The notes under the pieces are model-generated. The model had not been told where the DNA came from. It was given only the letters and a program-made list of their open reading frames with translations, and did no database searches. Source: Entomospira nematocerorum (GTDB lineage: Bacteria; Spirochaetota; Spirochaetia; WRBN01). Taken from it: a stretch of DNA of 37,695 bases. The translations under genes were made by a program, and so were the position numbers. The DNA lies in the NCBI RefSeq assembly GCF_028748105.1, contig NZ_CP118172.1, forward strand, positions 1 through 37,695. Reading direction: 5' to 3'. This document shows positions 30,933 to 37,695 of the stretch, piece after piece. Numbering within the stretch: the stretch's first letter is position 1; each line of letters opens with the position of its first letter.

Positions 30933-30961
30933 ATGATACCATAGGAATAAGAGATTGTCAA
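30933..30961 (-). promoter_or_regulatory. Antisense promoter, copy 2
   Basis: On the minus strand: TTGACA (30961-30956), a 17-base spacer and TATCAT (30938-30933). The -10 and the bases after it are the same as in copy 1, while the spacer and -35 differ in sequence but not in length. Confidence 0.75.
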
Positions 30962-31161
30962 ATCTTCTAACACTTTTGTAGGTCTTTGGTTACAACATCT
31001 AAAATGTCTTAACTTCTATCAATAAAAGATAGTTCTATTGAATATTTATAATGTTTTTTTATTTTTGTTATTCATGCTCTAACATTATCAGGATTGATAT
31101 TTGCATCAAATTCTTTCCGTAATTTTTTGATTCTTTCTATAATTACTCTCTTTTAGCAAAA
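30962..31161. other. AT-rich intergenic region
   Basis: No ORF, hairpin with T-run or repeat that I can support. It separates the peptide/antisense locus from the partition site. Confidence 0.5.
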
Positions 31162-31216
31162 ATTATTATAGTACTATTTTAATATTAAATTAATATTAAA
31201 ATAGTACTATAATAAT
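31162..31216. repeat. 55-bp perfect palindrome upstream of parA (candidate parS/operator)
   Basis: 27-bp arms (31162-31188 and 31190-31216) match perfectly around one central base; almost all A/T with a central GTAC in each arm. A second inverted repeat of 11 bp (ATAATAATATT 31209-31219, AATATTATTAT 31225-31235) overlaps its right edge, so the two can form alternative cruciforms. Type Ib partition systems carry their centromere and operator upstream of parA, so this is probably bound by the RHH protein. A candidate -10, TATAAT (31233-31238), follows. Confidence 0.7.
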
Positions 31217-31277
31217 ATTGATTTAATATTATTATAATGTTATACTGATATCATATTAGAATAAACAAGGTTGATAC

Positions 31278-32063
31278 ATGAAAAAAATCGCATTCCATAT
31301 TCTCAAAGGTGGCGTCGGTAAAACAACCATTAGTGGTAATATTGGTGCCTATTTAGCCAGCAAGGGCAAGACCGTTGTCATCGATGCAGACCTCCAAGGT
31401 AATCTCTCCAGTTGGCTCTTTAAAGGTAAGGAGCTAGAGTTTACACTTGTTGATTACCTCGTAGGACGATGCTCACTAGAGGCTGTTATTCAGCCCATCA
31501 GTGATAACTTCTATCTCTTGCCAACGGCTAGTGGCGATAATGAATTAAAGCAGTGGGCAGAGACACAACTCTCCAATGATCCCTTTGCTTTTATTGCCTT
31601 GAGTGATGCTTTAACCAAAGCTAACTTTCTTTATGCTATCTTCGATCTATCGCCATCTATTAGTCTTTTGGAACGTAGTATTATTGGCGCTTGTAATGAG
31701 GTTGTTATTCCTTTAGAAGCAGAGATGTTTAGCTTAGATGGACTGGAGAGTTTCATCGAGAACTTAACAGATATTGAGAAGAAGTATCGTACTAATATCA
31801 AACATGATATTCTGGTCTGCAATAAACTCAATCGATCCTTAGGTCGTCAAACAGCAATCTATCAGCAGATTCAAACGCTCAGTAACCATGGCTATGAAAT
31901 CTACACGATTCCTCAAGATGCACGGCTAGCTGAGTGTCCGCTCTATCATGAAACAATTTTTGAAACCCAACATAGACAACGAAGTGAGAAAAAGCTAAAA
32001 CCACATGAAGAGTTAAAGTCGATCCCTCAAATCAAAGCACTCGGAGATGTCTTATGTCGATAA
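31278..32063 (+). CDS. parA: ParA-family partition ATPase
   Basis: 261 residues. Deviant Walker A KGGVGKTT (residues 10-17), VVIDADLQGN as the second motif and FDLSPSISLL as Walker B region. It lacks an N-terminal HTH, as in the short ParA/ParF (type Ib) class. It would segregate copies of the element at cell division. AAGG lies upstream of the ATG; the end overlaps the next gene by 10 bases. Confidence 0.92.
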   Translation: MKKIAFHILKGGVGKTTISGNIGAYLASKGKTVVIDADLQGNLSSWLFKGKELEFTLVDYLVGRCSLEAVIQPISDNFYLLPTASGDNELKQWAETQLSNDPFAFIALSDALTKANFLYAIFDLSPSISLLERSIIGACNEVVIPLEAEMFSLDGLESFIENLTDIEKKYRTNIKHDILVCNKLNRSLGRQTAIYQQIQTLSNHGYEIYTIPQDARLAECPLYHETIFETQHRQRSEKKLKPHEELKSIPQIKALGDVLCR

Positions 32064-32338
32064 AGAAGAAGATCCAGGAAGTTGTCGCTGATGATTGGCA
32101 ATCACGCAACTTGGTCGCTACGCCTACTAGCACGCCAAAACCAACCATGACACCACAGCAAGAGTTGCAAACTCTCATTGATCAGCTTCCACATGATCAA
32201 CAACGGGTTGCCACTCCTGCCTATCTAACCAAAAGCATTATCGATGCCTTAAAGTTTATCGCCAAGCACAAAGGCGTCCCCACTGCCACCTTAGTGCGAC
32301 AAGCCTTAATTGATTTTATTAAAAACACCACAGTATGA
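32054..32338 (+). CDS. Small partition protein, RHH (ParG-like)
   Basis: 94 residues. A flexible, Pro/Thr-rich basic N-terminus (to about residue 50) is followed by ribbon-helix-helix: TPAYLTKSIIDALKFIAKHKGVPTATLVRQALIDFI. The partner of a short ParA is usually such a protein, which binds the centromere and represses the operon. GGAG precedes the ATG. Confidence 0.75.
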   Translation: MSIKKKIQEVVADDWQSRNLVATPTSTPKPTMTPQQELQTLIDQLPHDQQRVATPAYLTKSIIDALKFIAKHKGVPTATLVRQALIDFIKNTTV

Positions 32339-32386
32339 GATACTCTCTATGGAGGCGGGGTAGGGGATAGTAAACGGCAAGAGGTA

Positions 32387-34915
32387 TCAGAAATCTTTCC
32401 GTTTGATCATACGTCTACTAATAGTATTGCCTTCTCTATCAGTCACCCAAAAGTTAGGTGTGCCAAACGTTAATTTTGTTTCAAAGAATGTTTTTTCCAC
32501 GTCATTCACTCTTAGCTCAAGCTTATGCACAAAAAGCTCTTTTTGTTGAAAGTTATCGCCTAAGATAATGTGACGAACAAATTGACGCATATCACGCGTA
32601 TCTTCTACATAGAGGTTGCCAGTCCCCTCAATACCTTGAATGAATGGATGATATTCACGATTGTCTAATCCAAAGTTATTATTAGGTTGGCCTGTAACCT
32701 CATTGGTCGTTACTCTATGTCCAGAAGTTATCATGGGTGCAACAAAGATGGCGCGACACTCATCTTCATCTTTGTAATCATCATTTTTAATTAAATGCGC
32801 AAGATGTTGCATGAGTTTCATCTCTACAGTTATTATAGACTCTTGTATCTTTATTTCATTACGTGCTTTTTCATAAGTCTCTATTTGTTCTTTAATCTCT
32901 GCATCTTCTACTTGACTTGGATCTTCATTGAGTGCTTCTTCATATCTTCTAAGATCTTCGCTTATCTGAACTATTTGCTTCTCAATTTTATCTCTCTTCT
33001 TTTGTAGATCACTTCTCTTTTGTGTCAGATCTTTGGTGTAGGTAGCTTTAATTCTTGCGAACAACTGCTCTAAGCGATTTTTATACGCATCTACCTTCTC
33101 TTTATCTGTGCAATCATTACCTAATCCAGCGATTGCGGTAATTCCACTAGGTTTATGTTTATTCATGTAAACACAGCGATACAATGCTCGTCCGTATGCA
33201 CCATACGGATCTGGATTATTGATATCGACGTGACTTTGACCAATGTCAATGTAATTGGAGAAAAAGGATGGTTCAAATTCTAATGCCACACCACCGGCCT
33301 CACCACTAGTGCGATTGTGCTTACCGTAAAGGCGAAATTGATTGTAGTCATTGTGACGAAAGGTAAAACAGCCGACAAATGTCAATACATTCCGATATAA
33401 TATCTCGCTATACTCCTCTTTATTCTTATCCTCTTTATTCTTATCCTCTTTATTCTTATCCTCTTTATCCTTATCCTCTTTATCCTTATCCTCTTTATCC
33501 TTATCCTCTTTATCCTTATCCTCTTTATCCTTATCCTCTTTATCCTTATCCTCTTTATCCTTATCTTGAAGATATGTAAGAAAAACCTTGCCTTCGTATG
33601 CATCATTTAAGCCAAGGGTTGACATCAATCGAAAATAACTTTTATCCTGCTTACACAACATCTGATACGCACTCTCTGCAGTTGTGTAATGAGAAATAAC
33701 CAAATCTTTTTGATCGACATCCACTTGTAACAGTGCTAAAGTTTCTAATAAATACCTAATAATATCCGGACAATCCGTTGGTAAATCATTAGTATTAGAG
33801 TCAATAAGAAACATTATTTGGTAAATTTTTAAGGAAAGGGACGCTTTCAAATCATCATCCGGATCATCATGAACCACAACATTTCGATAAGCTGTCCAGA
33901 GACTGCCTAAAAATCCATAAAATGATTCCTTTCGATTTTCACCATACTGGTCAACATCCTGGCGTATAGAAATCAAGTTCTTTTTTTCACAAAAGCGCTG
34001 AAAGTTAAATATTGGATGTTGTAATAAATCACATAAAAACGATTCATACAGGGAGTGGTCATCTACTTTTGAAACGAACAACCAATTGGTTAAAGATAAA
34101 AGATGTCTATCCAGCTCATATTTTAATACAAGATCGCTATTGGCTAAGTAAAAAAGCTCTTTTGGCGGATTGTCAGTCATAATTTGTTTGGCTAAAGTCA
34201 GACGATCCTGCTCTGACATGTTATTAACATCATAACGATAATAAAATGAATAAATAATATGATTAGATAAGGGATGTAAAAGAAATTTGTAAGGTGAATT
34301 AGTCTCTAGCAAAACTCGTCCTATCTCTGTAAAAAACTTCTTCTCAATTGTATCGTAAGAGCTATCAGAGTAAGACGGGTCATATGCAAAATGTTTCGTA
34401 CAAAATAACAAAATCATTAAATACTCTAAAGAGTCCTTATCTTTTGCAAATTCCTGTTGAATTTCATCGTACGTACTATCTGAAATATCATTAATCTCTA
34501 AACTATATTTTATATCTAAAAACGAATATAGATAGGTTTTTCTCAGTTTAAATTTCCTAGAAATATATAATTCTATAGCATGTGATCTTTCATCGACAGG
34601 AAAAAATGCTTTCATTGTTTGTCCTATATGATCAAAAATATCACCCAATAAGAACTTAATTTCAAACTCTGCTTTAGAGGAAAGGTTATGCATCATAGCA
34701 TCAATCTTTTTTGCATCTAAACGATGAATAAAGAGTTGCTCTTTAATGATACCAGCTAACTCTGGTTGTTTTTTGCTGAACTGTTGCCATCTTTGCATAA
34801 TCGGCTCTGCATACTGCTTCTTATCCCGAAATATCGTATCACCATTAATTCCATACGCATCTAGTAGATGAACAATCCCTTCTCCGAACGTTCTTCTTTG
34901 TATTACTGCATCCAT
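32387..34915 (-). CDS. Large DUF2971-like protein with KDKED repeat
   Basis: 842 residues. The N-terminal about 400 are helical and unlike anything I recognise. From about residue 410, SHYTTAESAYQML, then FRLMSTLGLNDAYEG, then FTFRHNDYNQFRLYGKHN ... GGVALEFEPSFF follow the pattern of DUF2971. A tandem DKDKE/DKNKE repeat interrupts this domain. A coiled coil (about 660-720) and a C-terminal domain follow. GAGG lies 8 bases before the ATG, and a promoter is at 34983-34955. Oriented against its neighbours and richer in A/T, it looks like a later acquisition. DUF2971 proteins occur in defence-like settings, so a superinfection or abortive-infection role is possible but unproven. Confidence 0.6.
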   Translation of the reverse strand: MDAVIQRRTFGEGIVHLLDAYGINGDTIFRDKKQYAEPIMQRWQQFSKKQPELAGIIKEQLFIHRLDAKKIDAMMHNLSSKAEFEIKFLLGDIFDHIGQTMKAFFPVDERSHAIELYISRKFKLRKTYLYSFLDIKYSLEINDISDSTYDEIQQEFAKDKDSLEYLMILLFCTKHFAYDPSYSDSSYDTIEKKFFTEIGRVLLETNSPYKFLLHPLSNHIIYSFYYRYDVNNMSEQDRLTLAKQIMTDNPPKELFYLANSDLVLKYELDRHLLSLTNWLFVSKVDDHSLYESFLCDLLQHPIFNFQRFCEKKNLISIRQDVDQYGENRKESFYGFLGSLWTAYRNVVVHDDPDDDLKASLSLKIYQIMFLIDSNTNDLPTDCPDIIRYLLETLALLQVDVDQKDLVISHYTTAESAYQMLCKQDKSYFRLMSTLGLNDAYEGKVFLTYLQDKDKEDKDKEDKDKEDKDKEDKDKEDKDKEDKDKEDKNKEDKNKEDKNKEEYSEILYRNVLTFVGCFTFRHNDYNQFRLYGKHNRTSGEAGGVALEFEPSFFSNYIDIGQSHVDINNPDPYGAYGRALYRCVYMNKHKPSGITAIAGLGNDCTDKEKVDAYKNRLEQLFARIKATYTKDLTQKRSDLQKKRDKIEKQIVQISEDLRRYEEALNEDPSQVEDAEIKEQIETYEKARNEIKIQESIITVEMKLMQHLAHLIKNDDYKDEDECRAIFVAPMITSGHRVTTNEVTGQPNNNFGLDNREYHPFIQGIEGTGNLYVEDTRDMRQFVRHIILGDNFQQKELFVHKLELRVNDVEKTFFETKLTFGTPNFWVTDREGNTISRRMIKRKDF
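33415..33564. repeat. 15-bp minisatellite, 10 copies, in the DUF2971-like gene
   Basis: Ten copies of a 15-bp unit (CCTCTTTATCCTTAT on the plus strand). The first three carry T in place of C at position 10 and encode DKNKE; the other seven encode DKDKE. Copies of each type are grouped, which suggests recent expansion. The unit is a multiple of three, so copy change alters length without shifting frame. Confidence 0.95.
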
Positions 34916-34954
34916 TTATTACCTCATTTTATTTACTATATGAATATTAGATAA

Positions 34955-34983
34955 ACTATATCACTATCTCTCACTCATGTCCA
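34955..34983 (-). promoter_or_regulatory. Promoter of DUF2971-like gene
   Basis: On the minus strand: TGGACA (34983-34978), a 17-base spacer and TATAGT (34960-34955) preceded by TGA. Confidence 0.55.
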
Positions 34984-35166
34984 TGATGAATAAATGAAAA
35001 TTAAACAATATCTCCTATAGTTACTATTCTGTCTATTTAGTATCTCCTTATATCACAAGAGATTAGTCTCTATCTATTTATACCTCTCTCCCTATATACC
35101 CCATTTTTGCATAAAAAATCATCCATAAGAGATATTTATTAGCTTCTTTTTACGATCTTATATAGT

Positions 35167-35688
35167 ATGAATCCACGCTCCTTCATGTCATATATATTCA
35201 TAATTATCTGTATCTCCTGCCAGCATCAGCCGCTCCCCAATCCACCTAATACTAAAGAGATCACTCTTCTACCATCAGTGCATCAACATTTGGAAAATCA
35301 ACAACATCCCATCACCGATATTTGGTATCGACGAATCATCACCAAGCGCAGTGCCGCATCAGAAGATGTGGCCATTGTCGCTGCTCAATTTCCTAGTATC
35401 GTCTCCTTCATTCTCCCAGAAGAGTTATGGCTAGCTAGTGATAGCAAACAAAAACGCTATCTCCAAAGAGAACTCAAAGACGCCATCACAAGAGATTCAA
35501 AACTACGTCGTAAGTTTACCCGCAAGCAACAACAAATGATTAAAGATGGTAAGATTCCCTTAGGCTATACTTGGCATCATGATGCACCTCTGGGAAAGAT
35601 GCAATTAGTTGATCGCATTATTCATGATGCAACACCACATACAGGTGGAAGATGGATTTGGGGAGGAGGAACCAATAATCGAAAATAA
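35167..35688 (+). CDS. Lipoprotein with WHH-type HNH nuclease domain
   Basis: 173 residues. A short signal peptide (MNPRSF then SYIFIIICISC) has a cysteine at residue 18 as lipobox, followed by a Pro-rich linker (QPLPNPPNTKE). The C-terminal about 55 residues carry KIPLGYTWHHDAPLGKMQLV, then IHDATPHTGG, the WHH signature of the HNH/endonuclease VII superfamily seen as the toxin tip of polymorphic toxins. The catalytic His residues appear intact. In an envelope-anchored protein this would be a nuclease outside the cytoplasm. The ATG at 35167 is chosen because Arg4 gives the signal peptide a positive start; no good ribosome-binding site is seen. No immunity gene is evident nearby. Confidence 0.75.
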   Translation: MNPRSFMSYIFIIICISCQHQPLPNPPNTKEITLLPSVHQHLENQQHPITDIWYRRIITKRSAASEDVAIVAAQFPSIVSFILPEELWLASDSKQKRYLQRELKDAITRDSKLRRKFTRKQQQMIKDGKIPLGYTWHHDAPLGKMQLVDRIIHDATPHTGGRWIWGGGTNNRK

Positions 35689-35804
35689 TCTCTAACTAAC
35701 GTCTATGGAAAAAGCGGTCTTTCTCTTTACTAAGAAAAGAATACATACAAGAGCAATCTCTATGCAATTGTATGTGTTGTATTTTTTCTCCAAAATGGCA
35801 CTTT

Positions 35805-37307
35805 TTATTGATAACGTTTTACTGTTCGTAATCCTAAATTTAATGCAGAAGCAACTTCTTGATGTGTGGCCTTTGGATGTTTTTTTCTATAAGCTAATAC
35901 TTTTTCTTGCGTGGTGGCTTTTTTGGTACGTACGGGAATGGTGCGTTCTTCTTGCCATACTTCTCGTATTTGTTTTTCAATAGATTTTCTATCAACGTTC
36001 ATGGTCTTTAATTGTTTGGCGTAATCGTGAGGCGTGTAGACCATCGGGATGATTTCGTGCAATCCACTGGCAGGGCGATCTTCTTCTAACTGTAAGGCAC
36101 CATCAAAGGAAGTATAACCCTGCAACAGACTGATGCCTTTAGCATAGTGTCCCACTTTGTAGCGTGCATCTCGCTTGAGTAAGCCTTGTTGCTTGAAGTG
36201 ATCAATGTATTGAAGGTAATTCTTGGTTGATGACCACTCCACCAAACGATCACGATGTACCGATATCTTGTTACGGCCGGTGTTGCGTGGTGCAAGATAG
36301 GCGAATAATTGCAAGCCAAACTTGAGAATCGGTAAGCGTCCTTGACTAGCGACGACTAAGGTCTGGGTTAGCTCTTTGGTGAGATAGCCTTTATCGACAA
36401 TATGTGCAGAGTCTGGCAAGGTATAAGAGCGATCAAAGTGAGCATAGATCCACTGGGTCAAGTCGCTAATCTGCTTGCTTACCCGTTGGGGATGCTGGCG
36501 ATAATCTTTGGAGTGTTGATTATGTTTGGTCTCCATCCATTGTTGGGTGAGACGAACCGTTGCTTCCATCGGTAGATTCTGGCTCCAATAGAAGTAGATC
36601 ACCCGTTTAAGGCTCTCTAGTCGTGTACCATCACTCTGCAGACCTTCATTAATCAAGGCTAACCCTTCACGCTTCCAGCCTTTTTGGATGCCAAAGTCTG
36701 CCTCTAGCACGTTATGGCTAGGAGAGAACTCTTCGGCAACCATCGGCAAGTAAGGCAGGTGATCTACGTCATACTCGCCCATCGTGTGGAAGAGCTCCAT
36801 ACCCTCTTGATAGCTCAATGGCCAGACGATGCCATTATCTAGATGATACTGTCCCTTGCCAAAGGGTAGACGAATCAAGTGATTGGCTTGCGGGTAAATC
36901 TCTATCTTCAAGGACTCTCGAGCTGATGCCATACACTTTAAGTAGAGGTTGAGATTGAGCATCTTGCCTTTACGCACTGGCTTAAAGTAGATGTGGTAGG
37001 AGTGGCGTGACTCGCTGGTAAAGATGGCACTGTTGCCATCGTGCATCCCCAGTTGGGAACGAATCTCATAGAGCTTGGCGATCTCTACATCATCGACATC
37101 GATAATGCCGTAGCGTGGATACCAACGACCAAAAGTGCCGATCGAGATTTGATGGTTGAGGTGAGCTTGAATGGCCGACTTGGTTAAGGGCTGATGTACC
37201 GTACGCCAACCGTGCTCATTTTTGATACCGTAGGCAGGGTAGGGTTGGGTAAAACCGTATTGATAGTCCGATAGCGTATAGCTCTGGGCGGATGATGAGG
37301 CGAACAT
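35805..37307 (-). CDS. AEP-type Rep, second copy (same locus as 223-1725)
   Basis: Same translation as 223-1725, displaced by 35,582 bases through the terminal overlap. Not an independent gene duplication. Confidence 0.9.
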   Translation of the reverse strand: MFASSSAQSYTLSDYQYGFTQPYPAYGIKNEHGWRTVHQPLTKSAIQAHLNHQISIGTFGRWYPRYGIIDVDDVEIAKLYEIRSQLGMHDGNSAIFTSESRHSYHIYFKPVRKGKMLNLNLYLKCMASARESLKIEIYPQANHLIRLPFGKGQYHLDNGIVWPLSYQEGMELFHTMGEYDVDHLPYLPMVAEEFSPSHNVLEADFGIQKGWKREGLALINEGLQSDGTRLESLKRVIYFYWSQNLPMEATVRLTQQWMETKHNQHSKDYRQHPQRVSKQISDLTQWIYAHFDRSYTLPDSAHIVDKGYLTKELTQTLVVASQGRLPILKFGLQLFAYLAPRNTGRNKISVHRDRLVEWSSTKNYLQYIDHFKQQGLLKRDARYKVGHYAKGISLLQGYTSFDGALQLEEDRPASGLHEIIPMVYTPHDYAKQLKTMNVDRKSIEKQIREVWQEERTIPVRTKKATTQEKVLAYRKKHPKATHQEVASALNLGLRTVKRYQ

Positions 37308-37357
37308 ATGGGATCTCCTTACTTGACCTTCTTTGCCGGCTGTGCTATACTTTTTAT

Positions 37358-37432
37358 ATAATTGATGAAGTATAGCAAGTCATTGGTGGCTTGTCTGCAA
37401 AGGAACTGTTCGAAGCAGTTCCTTATTTTTTA
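37358..37432 (+). ncRNA. Antisense RNA over rep leader, second copy
   Basis: Same locus as 1776-1850, repeated by the terminal overlap, with its promoter at 37323-37351 and terminator stem at 37400-37424. Confidence 0.6.
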
Positions 37433-37480
37433 TTCTGATAGCATTATAATCCACTTGCCACAAAATAGCAAGCATAACGT

Positions 37481-37695
37481 TTACTCTTCTGGTTGTTGCA
37501 CGATGATACTCTGGAGATCAAGCAAGATAAAGGTAGGCTTGAGTCCTGCTACTTTGGTTTTTTGGGTACGATAATGGCTCTCTATGCAATTCTCATGGCG
37601 ACGGAGAATACTGGCATAACTACTAGCGTAGCTAGAATTTTTGAGCATGTAGCGAATTGCATCGCTGTTGGTGTGGATTGCCAAAGCTAGGGTTG
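37481..37695 (-). CDS. 3' part of primase-helicase gene (window edge)
   Basis: The last 71 codons of the gene seen whole at 1899-4565; the 5' part lies beyond the window end and corresponds to bases after 2113 of the circular unit. Confidence 0.9.
   Translation of the reverse strand, partial: TLALAIHTNSDAIRYMLKNSSYASSYASILRRHENCIESHYRTQKTKVAGLKPTFILLDLQSIIVQQPEE

Larger units (their letters stand above)
35583..37695. repeat. Second copy of 2113-bp terminal direct repeat
   Basis: Matches 1-2113 at every point compared. Genes here (end of the WHH lipoprotein, whole rep, antisense RNA, end of the primase-helicase) are the same loci as at the left end and should be counted once. Confidence 0.97.

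Noticed and set aside
33379..33606. ORFs of repeated YPLYS or RIKRI units on either strand over the minisatellite
   Set aside because: Any frame through a 15-bp repeat stays open; the DKDKE frame is the one continuous with an 842-codon gene.
223..37307. Two rep genes (223-1725 and 35805-37307) as a true gene duplication
   Set aside because: The similarity extends through neighbouring partial genes to both window ends with no difference noted, so it is the overlap of a circular or terminally redundant sequence.

Overview
The window is one full turn, plus overlap, of a 35,582-bp circular or terminally redundant element. Bases 1-2113 reappear as 35583-37695, matching at every point I compared. 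The content is that of a phage-plasmid. It has a complete tailed-phage morphogenesis and lysis block. It also has plasmid replication and partition genes: a primase-like Rep with an antisense RNA over its leader, a primase-helicase, an iteron array beside an AT-rich tract, and ParA with a small ribbon-helix-helix partner. I found no integrase, transposase, tRNA, rRNA or CRISPR array. The host looks like a diderm bacterium of moderately low GC, because there is an overlapping Rz/Rz1-type spanin pair and a lipoprotein. One lysis-region protein resembles the DUF261 family I associate with spirochaete phages and plasmids, so a spirochaete host is a guess, not a demonstrated fact.

Layout. Positions 223-6890 (minus strand) form a leftward early/replication operon from a consensus promoter at 6897-6925: RHH regulator, Rha-like regulator, several tiny genes, two small HTH proteins, a basic protein, a TOPRIM primase-helicase, then the AEP-type Rep with its own promoter and a countertranscribed RNA. 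Positions 7001-8215 (plus) hold a divergent XRE repressor and a membrane-anchored coiled-coil protein. Positions 8216-9396 carry no substantial gene but hold a hairpin/antisense-RNA locus, five 21-bp-spaced iterons, an AT-rich tract, a DnaA-like box, a promoter, and a G-rich stretch that may include the packaging site. Positions 9397-17297 are a lambda-like head module (Nu1, A, W, B, C/Nu3, D, E and two small completion genes). Positions 17294-29111 are a Mu-like contractile tail (terminator-like protein, sheath, tube, frameshifted chaperone, tape measure, gpN, gp44-gp48 homologues, fibre genes). Positions 29116-30694 are lysis genes. Positions 30700-30961 are a small hydrophobic-peptide gene with a convergent antisense promoter. 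Positions 31162-32338 are the partition cassette. Positions 32387-34915 (minus) are a DUF2971-like protein carrying a 15-bp minisatellite. Positions 35167-35688 encode a predicted lipoprotein with a WHH-type HNH nuclease domain.

The most interesting signals are these. (1) Two diverged copies of a compact RNA locus, at 8.35-8.49 kb and 30.82-30.96 kb. Each has a 23-codon hydrophobic peptide ORF whose stop codon lies in a hairpin, followed by a second hairpin with compensatory base changes, and a convergent promoter reading antisense; this looks like a new type I toxin-antitoxin-like family. (2) A predicted ~75-nt antisense RNA covering the rep leader. (3) Three start codons placed exactly six bases after a -10 box with no Shine-Dalgarno, implying leaderless transcripts, two of them inside a duplicated late-promoter cassette. 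(4) A surface-lipoprotein WHH nuclease with no recognisable immunity gene.

All functional names come from reading motifs and gene order; no database search was run. Promoters, transcription starts and RNA ends are predictions from sequence.
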